Source: VRUE01 sp963720805 (GTDB taxonomy: Bacteria > Actinomycetota > Thermoleophilia > Solirubrobacterales > 70-9). Taken from it: a stretch of 64,000 nucleotides of DNA. Both the position numbers and the translations under genes were made by a program. The stretch is from contig CAVRGT010000005.1 of the NCBI GenBank assembly GCA_963720805.1, forward strand, positions 170,633-234,632. The letters are read 5' to 3'. The notes below the pieces were generated by a model. That model made no database searches and had not been told where the DNA came from. It saw only the letters and a program-made list of their open reading frames with translations. Each line of letters begins with the position of its first letter. Position 1 is the stretch's first letter. Shown here one piece after another: positions 25,904-32,950 of the stretch.

Positions 25904-26547
25904 TGGGCGGCGCGCTCGCGCAGCATCGAGACCAGCAGCTCGACGAAGTCGCCGTAGAGGTCCTCGCGCAGGGCGTCGGGACTTACCAGGGCTTCGATCG
26001 CGAGGCCGATGCCCAGGGCGCGCAGGACCAACGCGAGGTCGGCAGGCGGGAGGGGGGCTTCGGCTCCTTCCTCCTCCTGGTGGTGGGCGATGAAGGCGGC
26101 GATCGTCTCGCGCAGCGCAGCGGAGCGAGTGCCGAAGCGCTTGGCGAGCTCGGGCTCGCGCCGGCTGGCGGCGAGGAACTCGAGGTGGAGGAGGAAGGAC
26201 TCGCGGTCGGAGGCGAAGCGCTCCATCCACTGGTCGGCGAGGGCACGGGCGCGGGTCTCCAGCGGCGCGTCGTCTTCGATTCCCGCCTGCGTTGCGGCCA
26301 GCTCCCGCCCGCGCTCGGCCATGTAGTCCTCGAAAACGGCGAGGAAGAGATCGGACTTGCCGGCGAAGTTGGAGTAGACGGCGCCGTGCGAGTAGCCGGC
26401 CTGCTCGGCGATCTCCTCCACCGAGGCGCCCTCGTAGCCGCTTCGGGCGAAAACGGTCGCGGCGGCGGCGATCAACTCCGCCCGCGTGCGGGCTTGCTTC
26501 TCGGCCCGGGTCTCACGCTTCGGCTTACTCTCAGTTTTGGATTGCAT
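25900..26547 (-). CDS. TetR-family transcriptional regulator
   Basis: A 215-residue TetR protein. A basic leader (KPKRETRAEKQARTRAE) precedes the HTH FARSGYEGASVEEIAEQAGYSHGAVYSNFAGKSDLF. The C-terminal half matches the TetR_C helical fold, ending LLVSMLRERAAQ. First gene of a four-frame operon with micro-ORF, methyltransferase and GNAT. A perfect 12-bp palindrome four bases before the start codon is a likely autoregulatory site. Confidence 0.9.
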   Translation of the reverse strand: MQSKTESKPKRETRAEKQARTRAELIAAAATVFARSGYEGASVEEIAEQAGYSHGAVYSNFAGKSDLFLAVFEDYMAERGRELAATQAGIEDDAPLETRARALADQWMERFASDRESFLLHLEFLAASRREPELAKRFGTRSAALRETIAAFIAHHQEEEGAEAPLPPADLALVLRALGIGLAIEALVSPDALREDLYGDFVELLVSMLRERAAQ

Positions 26548-26550
26548 CTG

Positions 26551-26562
26551 TAATTCGAATTA
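26551..26562. promoter_or_regulatory. palindrome TAATTCGAATTA before the tetR gene
   Basis: A perfect 12-bp palindrome in an AT-rich patch directly upstream of the TetR start codon and in the divergent region to the PNPOx-like gene. Position suits an autoregulatory operator. Confidence 0.55.
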
Positions 26563-26648
26563 TGATACCAATCTGATATGACAATCTTTGTCCGGCCCCC
26601 TCGATGCGCCCTCCCTTTTCCGTCTCAGGGACGGTTTTTGGAGGGTGA

Positions 26649-27230
26649 ATGACGGAGGGCGACCCGTTGGAGCGCCTCGATCGTTGGTTGGCCGATGCCC
26701 AGGCGGCCGGCGTGGAGGCGCCGATGGCGATGACCCTGGCGACGACTGGCACCGATGGGCGGCCTTCGGCGCGGGTCGTCTCGCTGAAGCGGCTCGAAGG
26801 AGATCGGCTCGTCTTCACCACCGCGCTCTGGACGCGCAAGGTCAACGAGCTGCGGATCAACCCGCGCATGGCGGCCGTGTTCTTCTGGCCGGCGCTGGGA
26901 CGGCAGGTTCGGATCGAGGGCCGGGCCGAGATCGCTGCGCGCGAGCTTGCCGAGGAACTCTTCGCTGGGCGGCCGCGCAGTCACCAATTGCAGGCGCACG
27001 TCTCGCGACAGGGAGAGGAGATTGGTGAGCTGGACCCGTTGCGGGAGCGGCTCAAAGAGATGGAGGTCGAGTTGGGCGACGGTCCCGTCCCCTGTCCAGT
27101 GGATTGGGGTGCCATTCGTCTCGTCCCGGACCGCATCGAGTTCTGGGAGGAAGGTCAGGATCGCCTCCACGACCGCCGTCTCTTTGAAGCGGTTGACCGC
27201 GGCTGGCGCCAGTCGCGGCTGGCGCCGTAG
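26649..27230 (+). CDS. pdxH: pyridoxamine 5'-phosphate oxidase
   Basis: A 193-residue FMN-binding split-barrel protein. The N-terminal part has MTLATTGTDGRPSARVVSLKR, the FMN-binding region RKVNELRINPRMAAVFFWP, and a C-terminal PNPOx dimerisation region DWGAIRLVPDRIEFWEEG followed by RLHDRRLF. This order matches bona fide PdxH, which oxidises PNP/PMP to pyridoxal phosphate. ATG at 26649 follows TGGAGGG. Slightly short of the usual 200-215 residues, mainly at the N-terminus. Confidence 0.88.
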   Translation: MTEGDPLERLDRWLADAQAAGVEAPMAMTLATTGTDGRPSARVVSLKRLEGDRLVFTTALWTRKVNELRINPRMAAVFFWPALGRQVRIEGRAEIAARELAEELFAGRPRSHQLQAHVSRQGEEIGELDPLRERLKEMEVELGDGPVPCPVDWGAIRLVPDRIEFWEEGQDRLHDRRLFEAVDRGWRQSRLAP

Positions 27231-27233
27231 CGG

Positions 27234-27737
27234 TCAGCTATTGAGGCCGGGAATATCCTCGACGGGCAGCTTGCCGTGGATTTCTTCGAGCCCGATCAGG
27301 TCGTTGCGATCCCGGGGACGGTTGGCGAGGCGCTTGAAGCCAACGATGCTGCTGAGGCCGGCGACGAGGAACTCGACGCCGCCGTAGTCGGCGCTCATCG
27401 CGCGTTTCTCCACCGTTTCGTAGTCGAGCGGTGGGATCCCACCGCGGAGGATGTCGATGATCCCCGCGCTGGTCTTGGCGCGGAGGTGGGTCTGGTCGAT
27501 CAGATGCCGCTCCTCAAGCGGCTCGTCATCTCGCATTCTGGTTCCGCCCAGGGTGACGAGCGCTCTCAGGATGCGCCGGTCGTTGTCGGCATCGTCAGGT
27601 GCCAGAAAGTCGATGTCCTCGGTCGCCCGCACAAAGCGGTTGGCGATGACCGAGAAGCCTCCGACTACGACAAAGCGTGCTTTCTCCGCGGCCATTGCCG
27701 CGACGGCGACGTCTAGCTCAGGGCTGAGGGCGGTCAT
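27234..27737 (-). CDS. nucleotidyltransferase-fold protein (AbiEii/DUF6036-like)
   Basis: A 167-residue protein. The N-terminal nucleotidyltransferase signature is VVVGGFSVIANRFVRATEDIDFL: the GG then DxD arrangement of the MNT/AbiEii superfamily. Related proteins act as toxins, antitoxins or tRNA-modifying enzymes. It overlaps a 66-codon gene upstream by about 20 bases, a TA-like arrangement. ATG at 27737. The substrate is unknown. Confidence 0.7.
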   Translation of the reverse strand: MTALSPELDVAVAAMAAEKARFVVVGGFSVIANRFVRATEDIDFLAPDDADNDRRILRALVTLGGTRMRDDEPLEERHLIDQTHLRAKTSAGIIDILRGGIPPLDYETVEKRAMSADYGGVEFLVAGLSSIVGFKRLANRPRDRNDLIGLEEIHGKLPVEDIPGLNS

Positions 27738-27918
27738 TGGCGCGATCAACCGCTCGCAGCAGCCCGGCAGCCTGGTTCGATAGCTCCTGGCCCCGCCGCA
27801 GCAACTCACTAATTGGCGTCTCGGGGGGTGGGGTCAAGAACTTGCGCTTCTCGGCATTGAGTCGGGCCCACTCGGCTTCGTGGCCGGGCTCAAGCAAGGT
27901 GCGGTGGGGTGAAGCCAT
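27718..27918 (-). CDS. small protein paired with the nucleotidyltransferase
   Basis: A 66-residue, charged, predicted helical protein (GHEAEWARLNAEKRKFLTPPPETPISELLRRGQEL). It overlaps the nucleotidyltransferase gene by 20 bases and is the first gene of the pair. The size and order fit an antitoxin or accessory subunit, but no family is recognised. Confidence 0.6.
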   Translation of the reverse strand: MASPHRTLLEPGHEAEWARLNAEKRKFLTPPPETPISELLRRGQELSNQAAGLLRAVDRANDRPQP

Positions 27919-27987
27919 TGTCCGAATCCTACGCTGATCGATTGGGGTAACCGCAGTATTTCGCCCGAGCGAGCGCTCGTCTGTGAG

Positions 27988-28404
27988 CTACGTCTCCAGC
28001 ATCAAGGTGACCGGGCCGTCGTTGACCAGGGCCACGCCCATGCAAGCGCCGAAGACGCCCTTGGCGGCGTCGAGGCGATCGCAGAAGCGGTCGTAGAGTG
28101 GCTCGGCCTCCGGTCCCGGCGCCGCTTCCATGTAGCTGGCCCGGGTGCCCTTGCGGGTGTCGCCGTAGAGGGTGAACTGGCTGACGCAGAGGATCTCGCG
28201 CTCGCCCAAGGGCTCGTTCATCCGCCCCCCGGCGTCGTCGAAGATCCGCAGGGCCCGCACCTTGTCGGCGAGCCGGTCGGCCTGCTCGGCCGTGTCGCCG
28301 CGCCGCACTCCGAGCAGGACGAGCATGCCCGGCCCGATCTGGGCGACGCGTTTGCCCTCGATGTCGACCGCGGCCTGGCTGACGCGCTGGACGAGTGCCC
28401 TCAT
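27988..28404 (-). CDS. dtd: D-aminoacyl-tRNA deacylase
   Basis: A 138-residue DTD, which hydrolyses D-aminoacyl-tRNA and Gly-tRNA-Ala to protect translation. MRALVQRVSQAAV at the N-terminus, SQFTLYGDTRKGTRASY in the middle, and NDGPVT near the C-terminus (the GP-containing active-site motif) identify it. Length is slightly short of the usual 145. Divergent from the zinc uptake operon, sharing the region with the Zur-type box. Confidence 0.95.
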   Translation of the reverse strand: MRALVQRVSQAAVDIEGKRVAQIGPGMLVLLGVRRGDTAEQADRLADKVRALRIFDDAGGRMNEPLGEREILCVSQFTLYGDTRKGTRASYMEAAPGPEAEPLYDRFCDRLDAAKGVFGACMGVALVNDGPVTLMLET

Positions 28405-28420
28405 CGCTTCCTCCTTATGA

Positions 28421-28435
28421 AAATGAGTCTCATTT
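28421..28435. promoter_or_regulatory. Zur/Fur-type box of the zinc uptake operon
   Basis: A perfect 7-1-7 palindrome AAATGAGTCTCATTT lies 17 bases before the first permease start. It resembles actinobacterial Zur boxes (TGAAAATGATTTTCA-like). The operon it precedes encodes its own FUR-family regulator, so zinc repression is likely. It also sits 17 bases from the divergent dtd start. Confidence 0.78.
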
Positions 28436-28451
28436 CTGATTTACTCGGGTC

Positions 28452-29345
28452 GTGCTTGAGCCCTTTCAGCTGCCCTTCGTCCAGCGCGGGCTGTTCGAGA
28501 TCCTGATCCTCTCGATCCCCGCCGGCCTGCTCGGCACCTGGATTGTCCTGCGTGGCCTCGCCTTCTTTTCCCACGCGGTCGGCACCGCGGCCTTTCCGGG
28601 CTTGGTCCTCGCCGATGGTTTGGGGTTCGCGGCTCCGCTGGGGGCCTTCGGCGCTGCGGCTCTCTTCAGCGCCGGCAGCGCCCTGCTCGGCCGCCGCGAG
28701 GAGGAGGCGACCGACAGCGCCGTGGCAATCGTCCTGGTCGGCTGCCTTGCCGCCGGCACGATCCTCGCCAGCGACGTCTTCGGCTCCGGCGCCAACATCG
28801 AGACGCTGCTCTTCGGCAGCCTGCTGCTGATCGACGGTAGCGACCTGGTCCTGGCCGCGGTGGCGGCGGGGCTGACCCTGGTCGTCTCGCTGCTGCTCGG
28901 CCGGCGCTGGCTCGCGCTCGGCTTCGATCCAGCTGCCGCGGCGCCGGGGGCGGGGGGCCGGCTCGACCTGGTGCTCTTCGGCTTGATCGCGCTGGCGATT
29001 ACCGCGGCGCTCTCGGTCGTCGGTTCCCTGCTGGTGACCGCGCTTTTCGTCGTGCCGGCGCTGACCGCGCGGCTCTTCGCCGAGCGGATGCCGAGCTGGC
29101 AGCTGGCGAGCGTCGCTCTGGTTGCGCTCGAGGGAACGGTCGGGCTCTGGCTCTCGGTGAAGACCGACGCGCCCCCCGGGGCGACGATCGCGGTCGTCGC
29201 CGGGGCCGTCTTCGTGATCGCGGCCGGCGGCCGCGCGCTGGTGCGTGCTCGTCGGGTCGCACCCGCCCTGGCCGTCGGGGGCTTCTCATCGCTGCTTTGC
29301 TGGTTGCCGGTTGCGGGAGCTCCAGCCCGGGCAACGGGCAGTTGA
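28452..29345 (+). CDS. zinc/manganese ABC transporter permease (first copy)
   Basis: A 297-residue ABC-3 family permease (ZnuB-like) with 8-9 hydrophobic helices and the family phrases GLAFFSHAVGTAAFPGLVLA and VGSLLVTALFVVPALTARL. It would form the membrane channel with ZnuC. GTG start at 28452. Its 3' end overlaps the binding-protein gene by about 49 bases. A second, divergent permease follows later in the same operon, so the channel may be a heterodimer. Confidence 0.88.
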   Translation: MLEPFQLPFVQRGLFEILILSIPAGLLGTWIVLRGLAFFSHAVGTAAFPGLVLADGLGFAAPLGAFGAAALFSAGSALLGRREEEATDSAVAIVLVGCLAAGTILASDVFGSGANIETLLFGSLLLIDGSDLVLAAVAAGLTLVVSLLLGRRWLALGFDPAAAAPGAGGRLDLVLFGLIALAITAALSVVGSLLVTALFVVPALTARLFAERMPSWQLASVALVALEGTVGLWLSVKTDAPPGATIAVVAGAVFVIAAGGRALVRARRVAPALAVGGFSSLLCWLPVAGAPARATGS

Positions 29346-30196
29346 AGGTCGTCGCCACCACCACCCAGCTTGGTGACTTCGTCCGCGCGGTCGGCGGCAA
29401 TGCGATTGCGGTCGACCAGATCCTCCAGCCCAATACCGACCCGCACGAGTACGAGCCGCGGCCAAGCGACGTCGCCGGCGCGGCGGAAGCGAAGCTCGTC
29501 TTCGCCAATGGCGACCAGCTCGACTCCTGGGTCGATCAGGTCGTCGCCGACAGCGGCAGCAGCGCCGAAGTCGTCGACCTCGGCGCGATCGTGCCCGAGC
29601 GCCGGCCCGGCGAGTCGAGCGGGGCCGAGGCCTCGCGCTATGACCCGCACTGGTGGCACGATCCGCGCAACGCCGAGGCGGCCGTCGGCGCGATCGAGCG
29701 CCGGCTTGTCGCCGTCGACCCGAGCCGGCGTCGCGAGTTCGAGCGCAACTCCCGCGCCTACCTGGCGAAGCTGCGCGCGCTCGACGCCGGCATCGCGAGC
29801 TGCATGGACGCGGTGCCCGTCGGCCGGCGCAAGCTGGTCACTGACCACGACGCCTTCGGCTACTTCGCCGATCGCTACGGGATCGAAGTCGTCGGTGCGG
29901 TGATTCCCTCGCAGACCACGCAGGCGCAACCCTCGGCCAAGGACCTCAGCGCGCTCGCCAAGCTGATCGAGCGCGAGCACGTCGCCGCGATCTTCCCCGA
30001 GAGCTCGCTCAGCCCCAAGGTCGCGGAGGCGATCGCCGGCCAGACCGGCGCCTCCTCCGACTACTCCCTCTATGGCGACACGCTTGGCCCCGAAGACTCC
30101 AGCGGCGCCACCTACCTGACGATGGAGGCGGCGAACGCGAACGCGATGGTGCGCGGCTTCACCGGGGGGAGGCGGGGATGCAGGGCACTGCCCTGA
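29297..30196 (+). CDS. zinc-binding lipoprotein, ZnuA-like (start uncertain)
   Basis: A metal-binding cluster A-I protein. LVAGCGSSS is a lipobox; the mature protein has VVATTTQLGDFV, NTDPHEYEPRPSD (metal His), HWWHDPRNA, TDHDAFGYFADRYG (metal His/Asp) and IFPESSLSPKV. A His-rich loop is absent. The only ordinary start in frame (TTG 29297) leaves just five residues before the lipid Cys, too short for a signal. The frame stays open upstream through RGLLIAALLVAGC, so a non-standard start or an upstream base error is likely. Overlaps the ATPase gene by 19 bases. Confidence 0.85.
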   Translation: MLVAGCGSSSPGNGQLKVVATTTQLGDFVRAVGGNAIAVDQILQPNTDPHEYEPRPSDVAGAAEAKLVFANGDQLDSWVDQVVADSGSSAEVVDLGAIVPERRPGESSGAEASRYDPHWWHDPRNAEAAVGAIERRLVAVDPSRRREFERNSRAYLAKLRALDAGIASCMDAVPVGRRKLVTDHDAFGYFADRYGIEVVGAVIPSQTTQAQPSAKDLSALAKLIEREHVAAIFPESSLSPKVAEAIAGQTGASSDYSLYGDTLGPEDSSGATYLTMEAANANAMVRGFTGGRRGCRALP

Positions 30197-30930
30197 TCGA
30201 GGCCGAGGGGCTCGCCGCGGGTTACGACGGCACGGCGGCGATCTCGGGCGTCGACTTCAGGTTGGGCGGGGGGCAGACGCTGGCCCTGCTCGGCCCCAAC
30301 GGCGGCGGCAAGACGACGCTGCTGCGGGCCCTGCTCGGCGAACTTCCACCCCTGGCGGGGACACTTCGCGTCGCCGCTACTTGCGGCACCGTGCCCCAGA
30401 CCGAGCGCTCGCGGCTCGACTACCCGGTCTCGGCGCTCGACGTGGCGACGATGGGGGCGCTGCCGCGGCTGCCCTGGTGGCGCCGTCCGGGCCGGCGCGA
30501 GCGAGAGGCGGCGGCGGGGGCGCTCGACCGGGTTGGCCTGCGGGCGCTTGCCGAGCAGACCTTCGGCCGCCTCTCCGGTGGCCAGCGCCAGCGGGTCCTG
30601 ATCGCCCGGGCGCTGGTCCAGGAGGCCGGCGTGCTGCTGCTCGACGAGCCCTTCTCCGGCCTCGACCGGCCCAGCGCCGAGAGCCTCGAAAGGCTGATCG
30701 CGGAGCTGGCGGGGGAGGGGCGCGCAGTGGTCATCGCCACCCACGACCTCGAGCAGGCGCGGGCCTGCGACCTCGTCCTCTGCCTCAACAAGCGCCAGGT
30801 CGCCGCCGGGCCGCCGGACCAAGTGCTCGATGACATCGGCGTGCTGGAAGCGACCTACGGCGGCGCGATCGTCGAGATCCCCGGCGGCGGCGGCCGCGCG
30901 ATCCTGCCCCCGCACCATCACCACCACTGA
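30178..30930 (+). CDS. znuC: zinc ABC transporter ATP-binding protein
   Basis: A 250-residue ABC ATPase. Walker A LLGPNGGGKTTLLRALLG, Q-loop GTVPQTE, signature LSGGQRQRV, Walker B LLLDEPFSGLD, and switch ATHDLEQA are all intact. The C-terminus ends in a run of five His (PPHHHHH), a natural metal-chelating tail that suits a zinc transporter. Stop and next start overlap (TGATG). Confidence 0.93.
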   Translation: MQGTALIEAEGLAAGYDGTAAISGVDFRLGGGQTLALLGPNGGGKTTLLRALLGELPPLAGTLRVAATCGTVPQTERSRLDYPVSALDVATMGALPRLPWWRRPGRREREAAAGALDRVGLRALAEQTFGRLSGGQRQRVLIARALVQEAGVLLLDEPFSGLDRPSAESLERLIAELAGEGRAVVIATHDLEQARACDLVLCLNKRQVAAGPPDQVLDDIGVLEATYGGAIVEIPGGGGRAILPPHHHHH

Positions 30931-31772
30931 TGCTGGCGCCGCTGCAAGAACCGTTCATGCAGCGCGCCCTCGTCGAGGTCGTGTTGCTCGGCGTCGCCGG
31001 CGGCGCGCTCGGCTGCTGGGTCGTCTTCTACGGCCTCTCCTACGCGGCCGAGTCGCTCTCACACTCGCTCTTTCCGGGCCTGGTCCTGGCCGCGATCGCC
31101 GGCGCCCCGCTGCTGCTCGGCGCCGTCCCGGCGATCGTCCTCGCCGCGGTTGCGATTGCGCTGGCGGCGCGGATCGTCGGGGTCAGCCGCGACGCCGCCG
31201 TCGCCGTCGTCGTCACCACGATGTTCGGCCTCGGCGCCCTGCTGGCACTGGCGCCGGCCTCGCCGCCGGGGATCGAGTCGCTGCTCTTCGGCGACGTCTT
31301 CGGCGTCAGCGACGGCGACCTGATCACCGCCTCGATCCTGGTCGCCGGGGTCGGCGTGGCCCTGCGCCTGCTGCACGGCCGCCTGCTCGTCGCCGGCTTC
31401 GATCGCGGCACCGCCCGCTCGCTCGGCGTCTCGCCGGCGCTCGTCGACGCTGCCCTGCTGCTGCTGCTCGGCGCCGGCATCGTCGTCGCCGTGCAGGGCC
31501 TCGGCAACCTGCTCGTCGTCGCCGTCTTCGTCGGCCCGGCGGCGGCCGCGCGGCGGCTCAGCGACCGCATGCCGGCGATGATGGCGCTCGCCGCCGGCCT
31601 CGCCGCGCTGGCCGGCATCGCCGGTCTCTATCTCTCCTATTACGCGGGCACGGCCGGCGGTGCCTCGGTGGCGTTGGCGATCGTCGCCATCTACCTGCTC
31701 TCGCTGCCGCTCGGTCACCTGCGCCGCTCGCGCCGCTCCGCCCTCATTCCCGCCGAGGCTACGATCGGCTGA
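30930..31772 (+). CDS. znuB: zinc/manganese ABC transporter permease (second copy)
   Basis: A 280-residue ABC-3 permease with 8 predicted helices, GLSYAAESLSHSLFPGLVLA and VQGLGNLLVVAVFVGPAAAARRL as family phrases. It is clearly different in sequence from the first permease of this operon. Start ATG 30930 overlaps the znuC stop and its own stop overlaps the zur start (TGATG both times). Confidence 0.9.
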   Translation: MLAPLQEPFMQRALVEVVLLGVAGGALGCWVVFYGLSYAAESLSHSLFPGLVLAAIAGAPLLLGAVPAIVLAAVAIALAARIVGVSRDAAVAVVVTTMFGLGALLALAPASPPGIESLLFGDVFGVSDGDLITASILVAGVGVALRLLHGRLLVAGFDRGTARSLGVSPALVDAALLLLLGAGIVVAVQGLGNLLVVAVFVGPAAAARRLSDRMPAMMALAAGLAALAGIAGLYLSYYAGTAGGASVALAIVAIYLLSLPLGHLRRSRRSALIPAEATIG

Positions 31773-32218
31773 TGGCGACGAAGACCGACAAGGCCTGGGC
31801 CGAGCACGCCCTCACCGCCCTGCAGGAGGCGGGCTTCAGGCGCGGCGGCGCCCGTACCGCCGTGGTCGAAGCTCTCGCCGATCACGACTGTGCCGTCACC
31901 GCCCTCGACCTCGACCAGGAGCTGCGCCGCCGCAGGCCCGCGGTCGGCCGGGCCAGCGTCTACCGGGCGCTCGAGCAGCTCGAGCAGCTCGGCCTCGTGC
32001 AGCGGCTCGAGGTGACTCGCGGCACCGCCGGCTACGAGCGGGTGGAGCCCGACGGCGAGCACCATCACCACGCGATCTGCCGCCATTGCGGCCGCATGGT
32101 CCCCTTCGAGGATCCCTCGCTGGAGCGTGCGATCGCCAAGCTCTCGGAGGACATGTCGTTCGAGGTCACCGACCACGACGTGGTCCTGCGCGGCCTCTGC
32201 GAACGCTGCTCGAACTGA
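31772..32218 (+). CDS. zur: FUR-family regulator, probably Zur
   Basis: A 148-residue FUR protein. The winged helix covers about 15-80 (GARTAVVEALADHDCAVTALDLDQEL, GRASVYRALEQLEQLGLVQRL). Metal sites are in DGEHHHHAICRHCG and the C-terminal CERC, giving the structural Cys4 zinc site. As the last gene of a zinc uptake operon headed by a matching box, a zinc-sensing role is well supported by context. Confidence 0.9.
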   Translation: MATKTDKAWAEHALTALQEAGFRRGGARTAVVEALADHDCAVTALDLDQELRRRRPAVGRASVYRALEQLEQLGLVQRLEVTRGTAGYERVEPDGEHHHHAICRHCGRMVPFEDPSLERAIAKLSEDMSFEVTDHDVVLRGLCERCSN

Positions 32219-32241
32219 TTTAGGTAGAGAATGCTTGCCGG

Positions 32242-32949
32242 GTGAGCGATCTCGGCCAGATCTTCTTTCTCTCGCTGTTGGCGATGTTCAACCCGACCCT
32301 GCTCGCCGCGGTCACCCTGATGCTGCTGACCGAGCGCCCGAAGCGGCTGATGTTCGGCTACCTGCTCGGCGCCTACACGACCAGCATCACGCTCGGCCTG
32401 GTGATCGTCTTCGCCCTGCACGACTCGGGCGCGGTCAGCACCAGCAAGCAGACGATCGGGCCGGTTGAGGATCTCGTCATCGGCGGCCTGCTGCTTTTGA
32501 TCGCCTTCGTCCTCGGCAGCGACCGCGACGCGCGCTTGCGCGAACGCCGGGCACGTCGCAAAGAAGCCAAGTTGGCAAAGGCGGGTGGCGAGAAGAAAGA
32601 ACCGCTGCCGATGCGTCTGCTCGGCCGCGGCTCGCCGCGGATCGCCTTCGTCGTCGGGCTCCTGCTCAGCTTTCCCGGCGTCTCCTACCTGACCGGGCTC
32701 AGCCACATCGACAAGCTCGAAGCCGGCGTCGGCCCGACCGTGCTGCTGGTCATAGGCTTCTGCTTGATGCAGCAACTTCTGCTCGAGGTGCCCTTGGTTG
32801 GCTACATCCTGCGGCCCGAGGGAACGCAGCGCGCCGTCGACGGCTTCCGCGCCTGGCTGGCTCGCAACGGCCGCCGTGCCGGGATCGGCGTCGCCGCCGT
32901 GCTCGGTGCGCTTCTGATCGTCCGCGGCATCGCCGGGCTGGTGAGCTGA
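32242..32949 (+). CDS. GAP/Sap-family membrane protein
   Basis: A 235-residue membrane protein with six hydrophobic helices in two groups of three separated by a basic loop (RERRARRKEAKLAKAGGEKKE). The helix pattern and phrases such as NPTLLAAVTLMLLTERPKRLMFGYLLGAY match the GAP (Sap, sulfolipid-addressing) family of actinobacteria. These are linked to export of glycolipids or peptides. GTG start at 32242. It is followed by a DHA2 exporter with one base between. Confidence 0.72.
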   Translation: MSDLGQIFFLSLLAMFNPTLLAAVTLMLLTERPKRLMFGYLLGAYTTSITLGLVIVFALHDSGAVSTSKQTIGPVEDLVIGGLLLLIAFVLGSDRDARLRERRARRKEAKLAKAGGEKKEPLPMRLLGRGSPRIAFVVGLLLSFPGVSYLTGLSHIDKLEAGVGPTVLLVIGFCLMQQLLLEVPLVGYILRPEGTQRAVDGFRAWLARNGRRAGIGVAAVLGALLIVRGIAGLVS

Positions 32950-32950
32950 G

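Noticed and set aside
30178..30930. The His run at the end of znuC as an engineered tag
   Set aside because: It is five His in mixed CAT/CAC codons flanked by native coding sequence in an overlapping operon; His-rich tails occur in zinc transporters.
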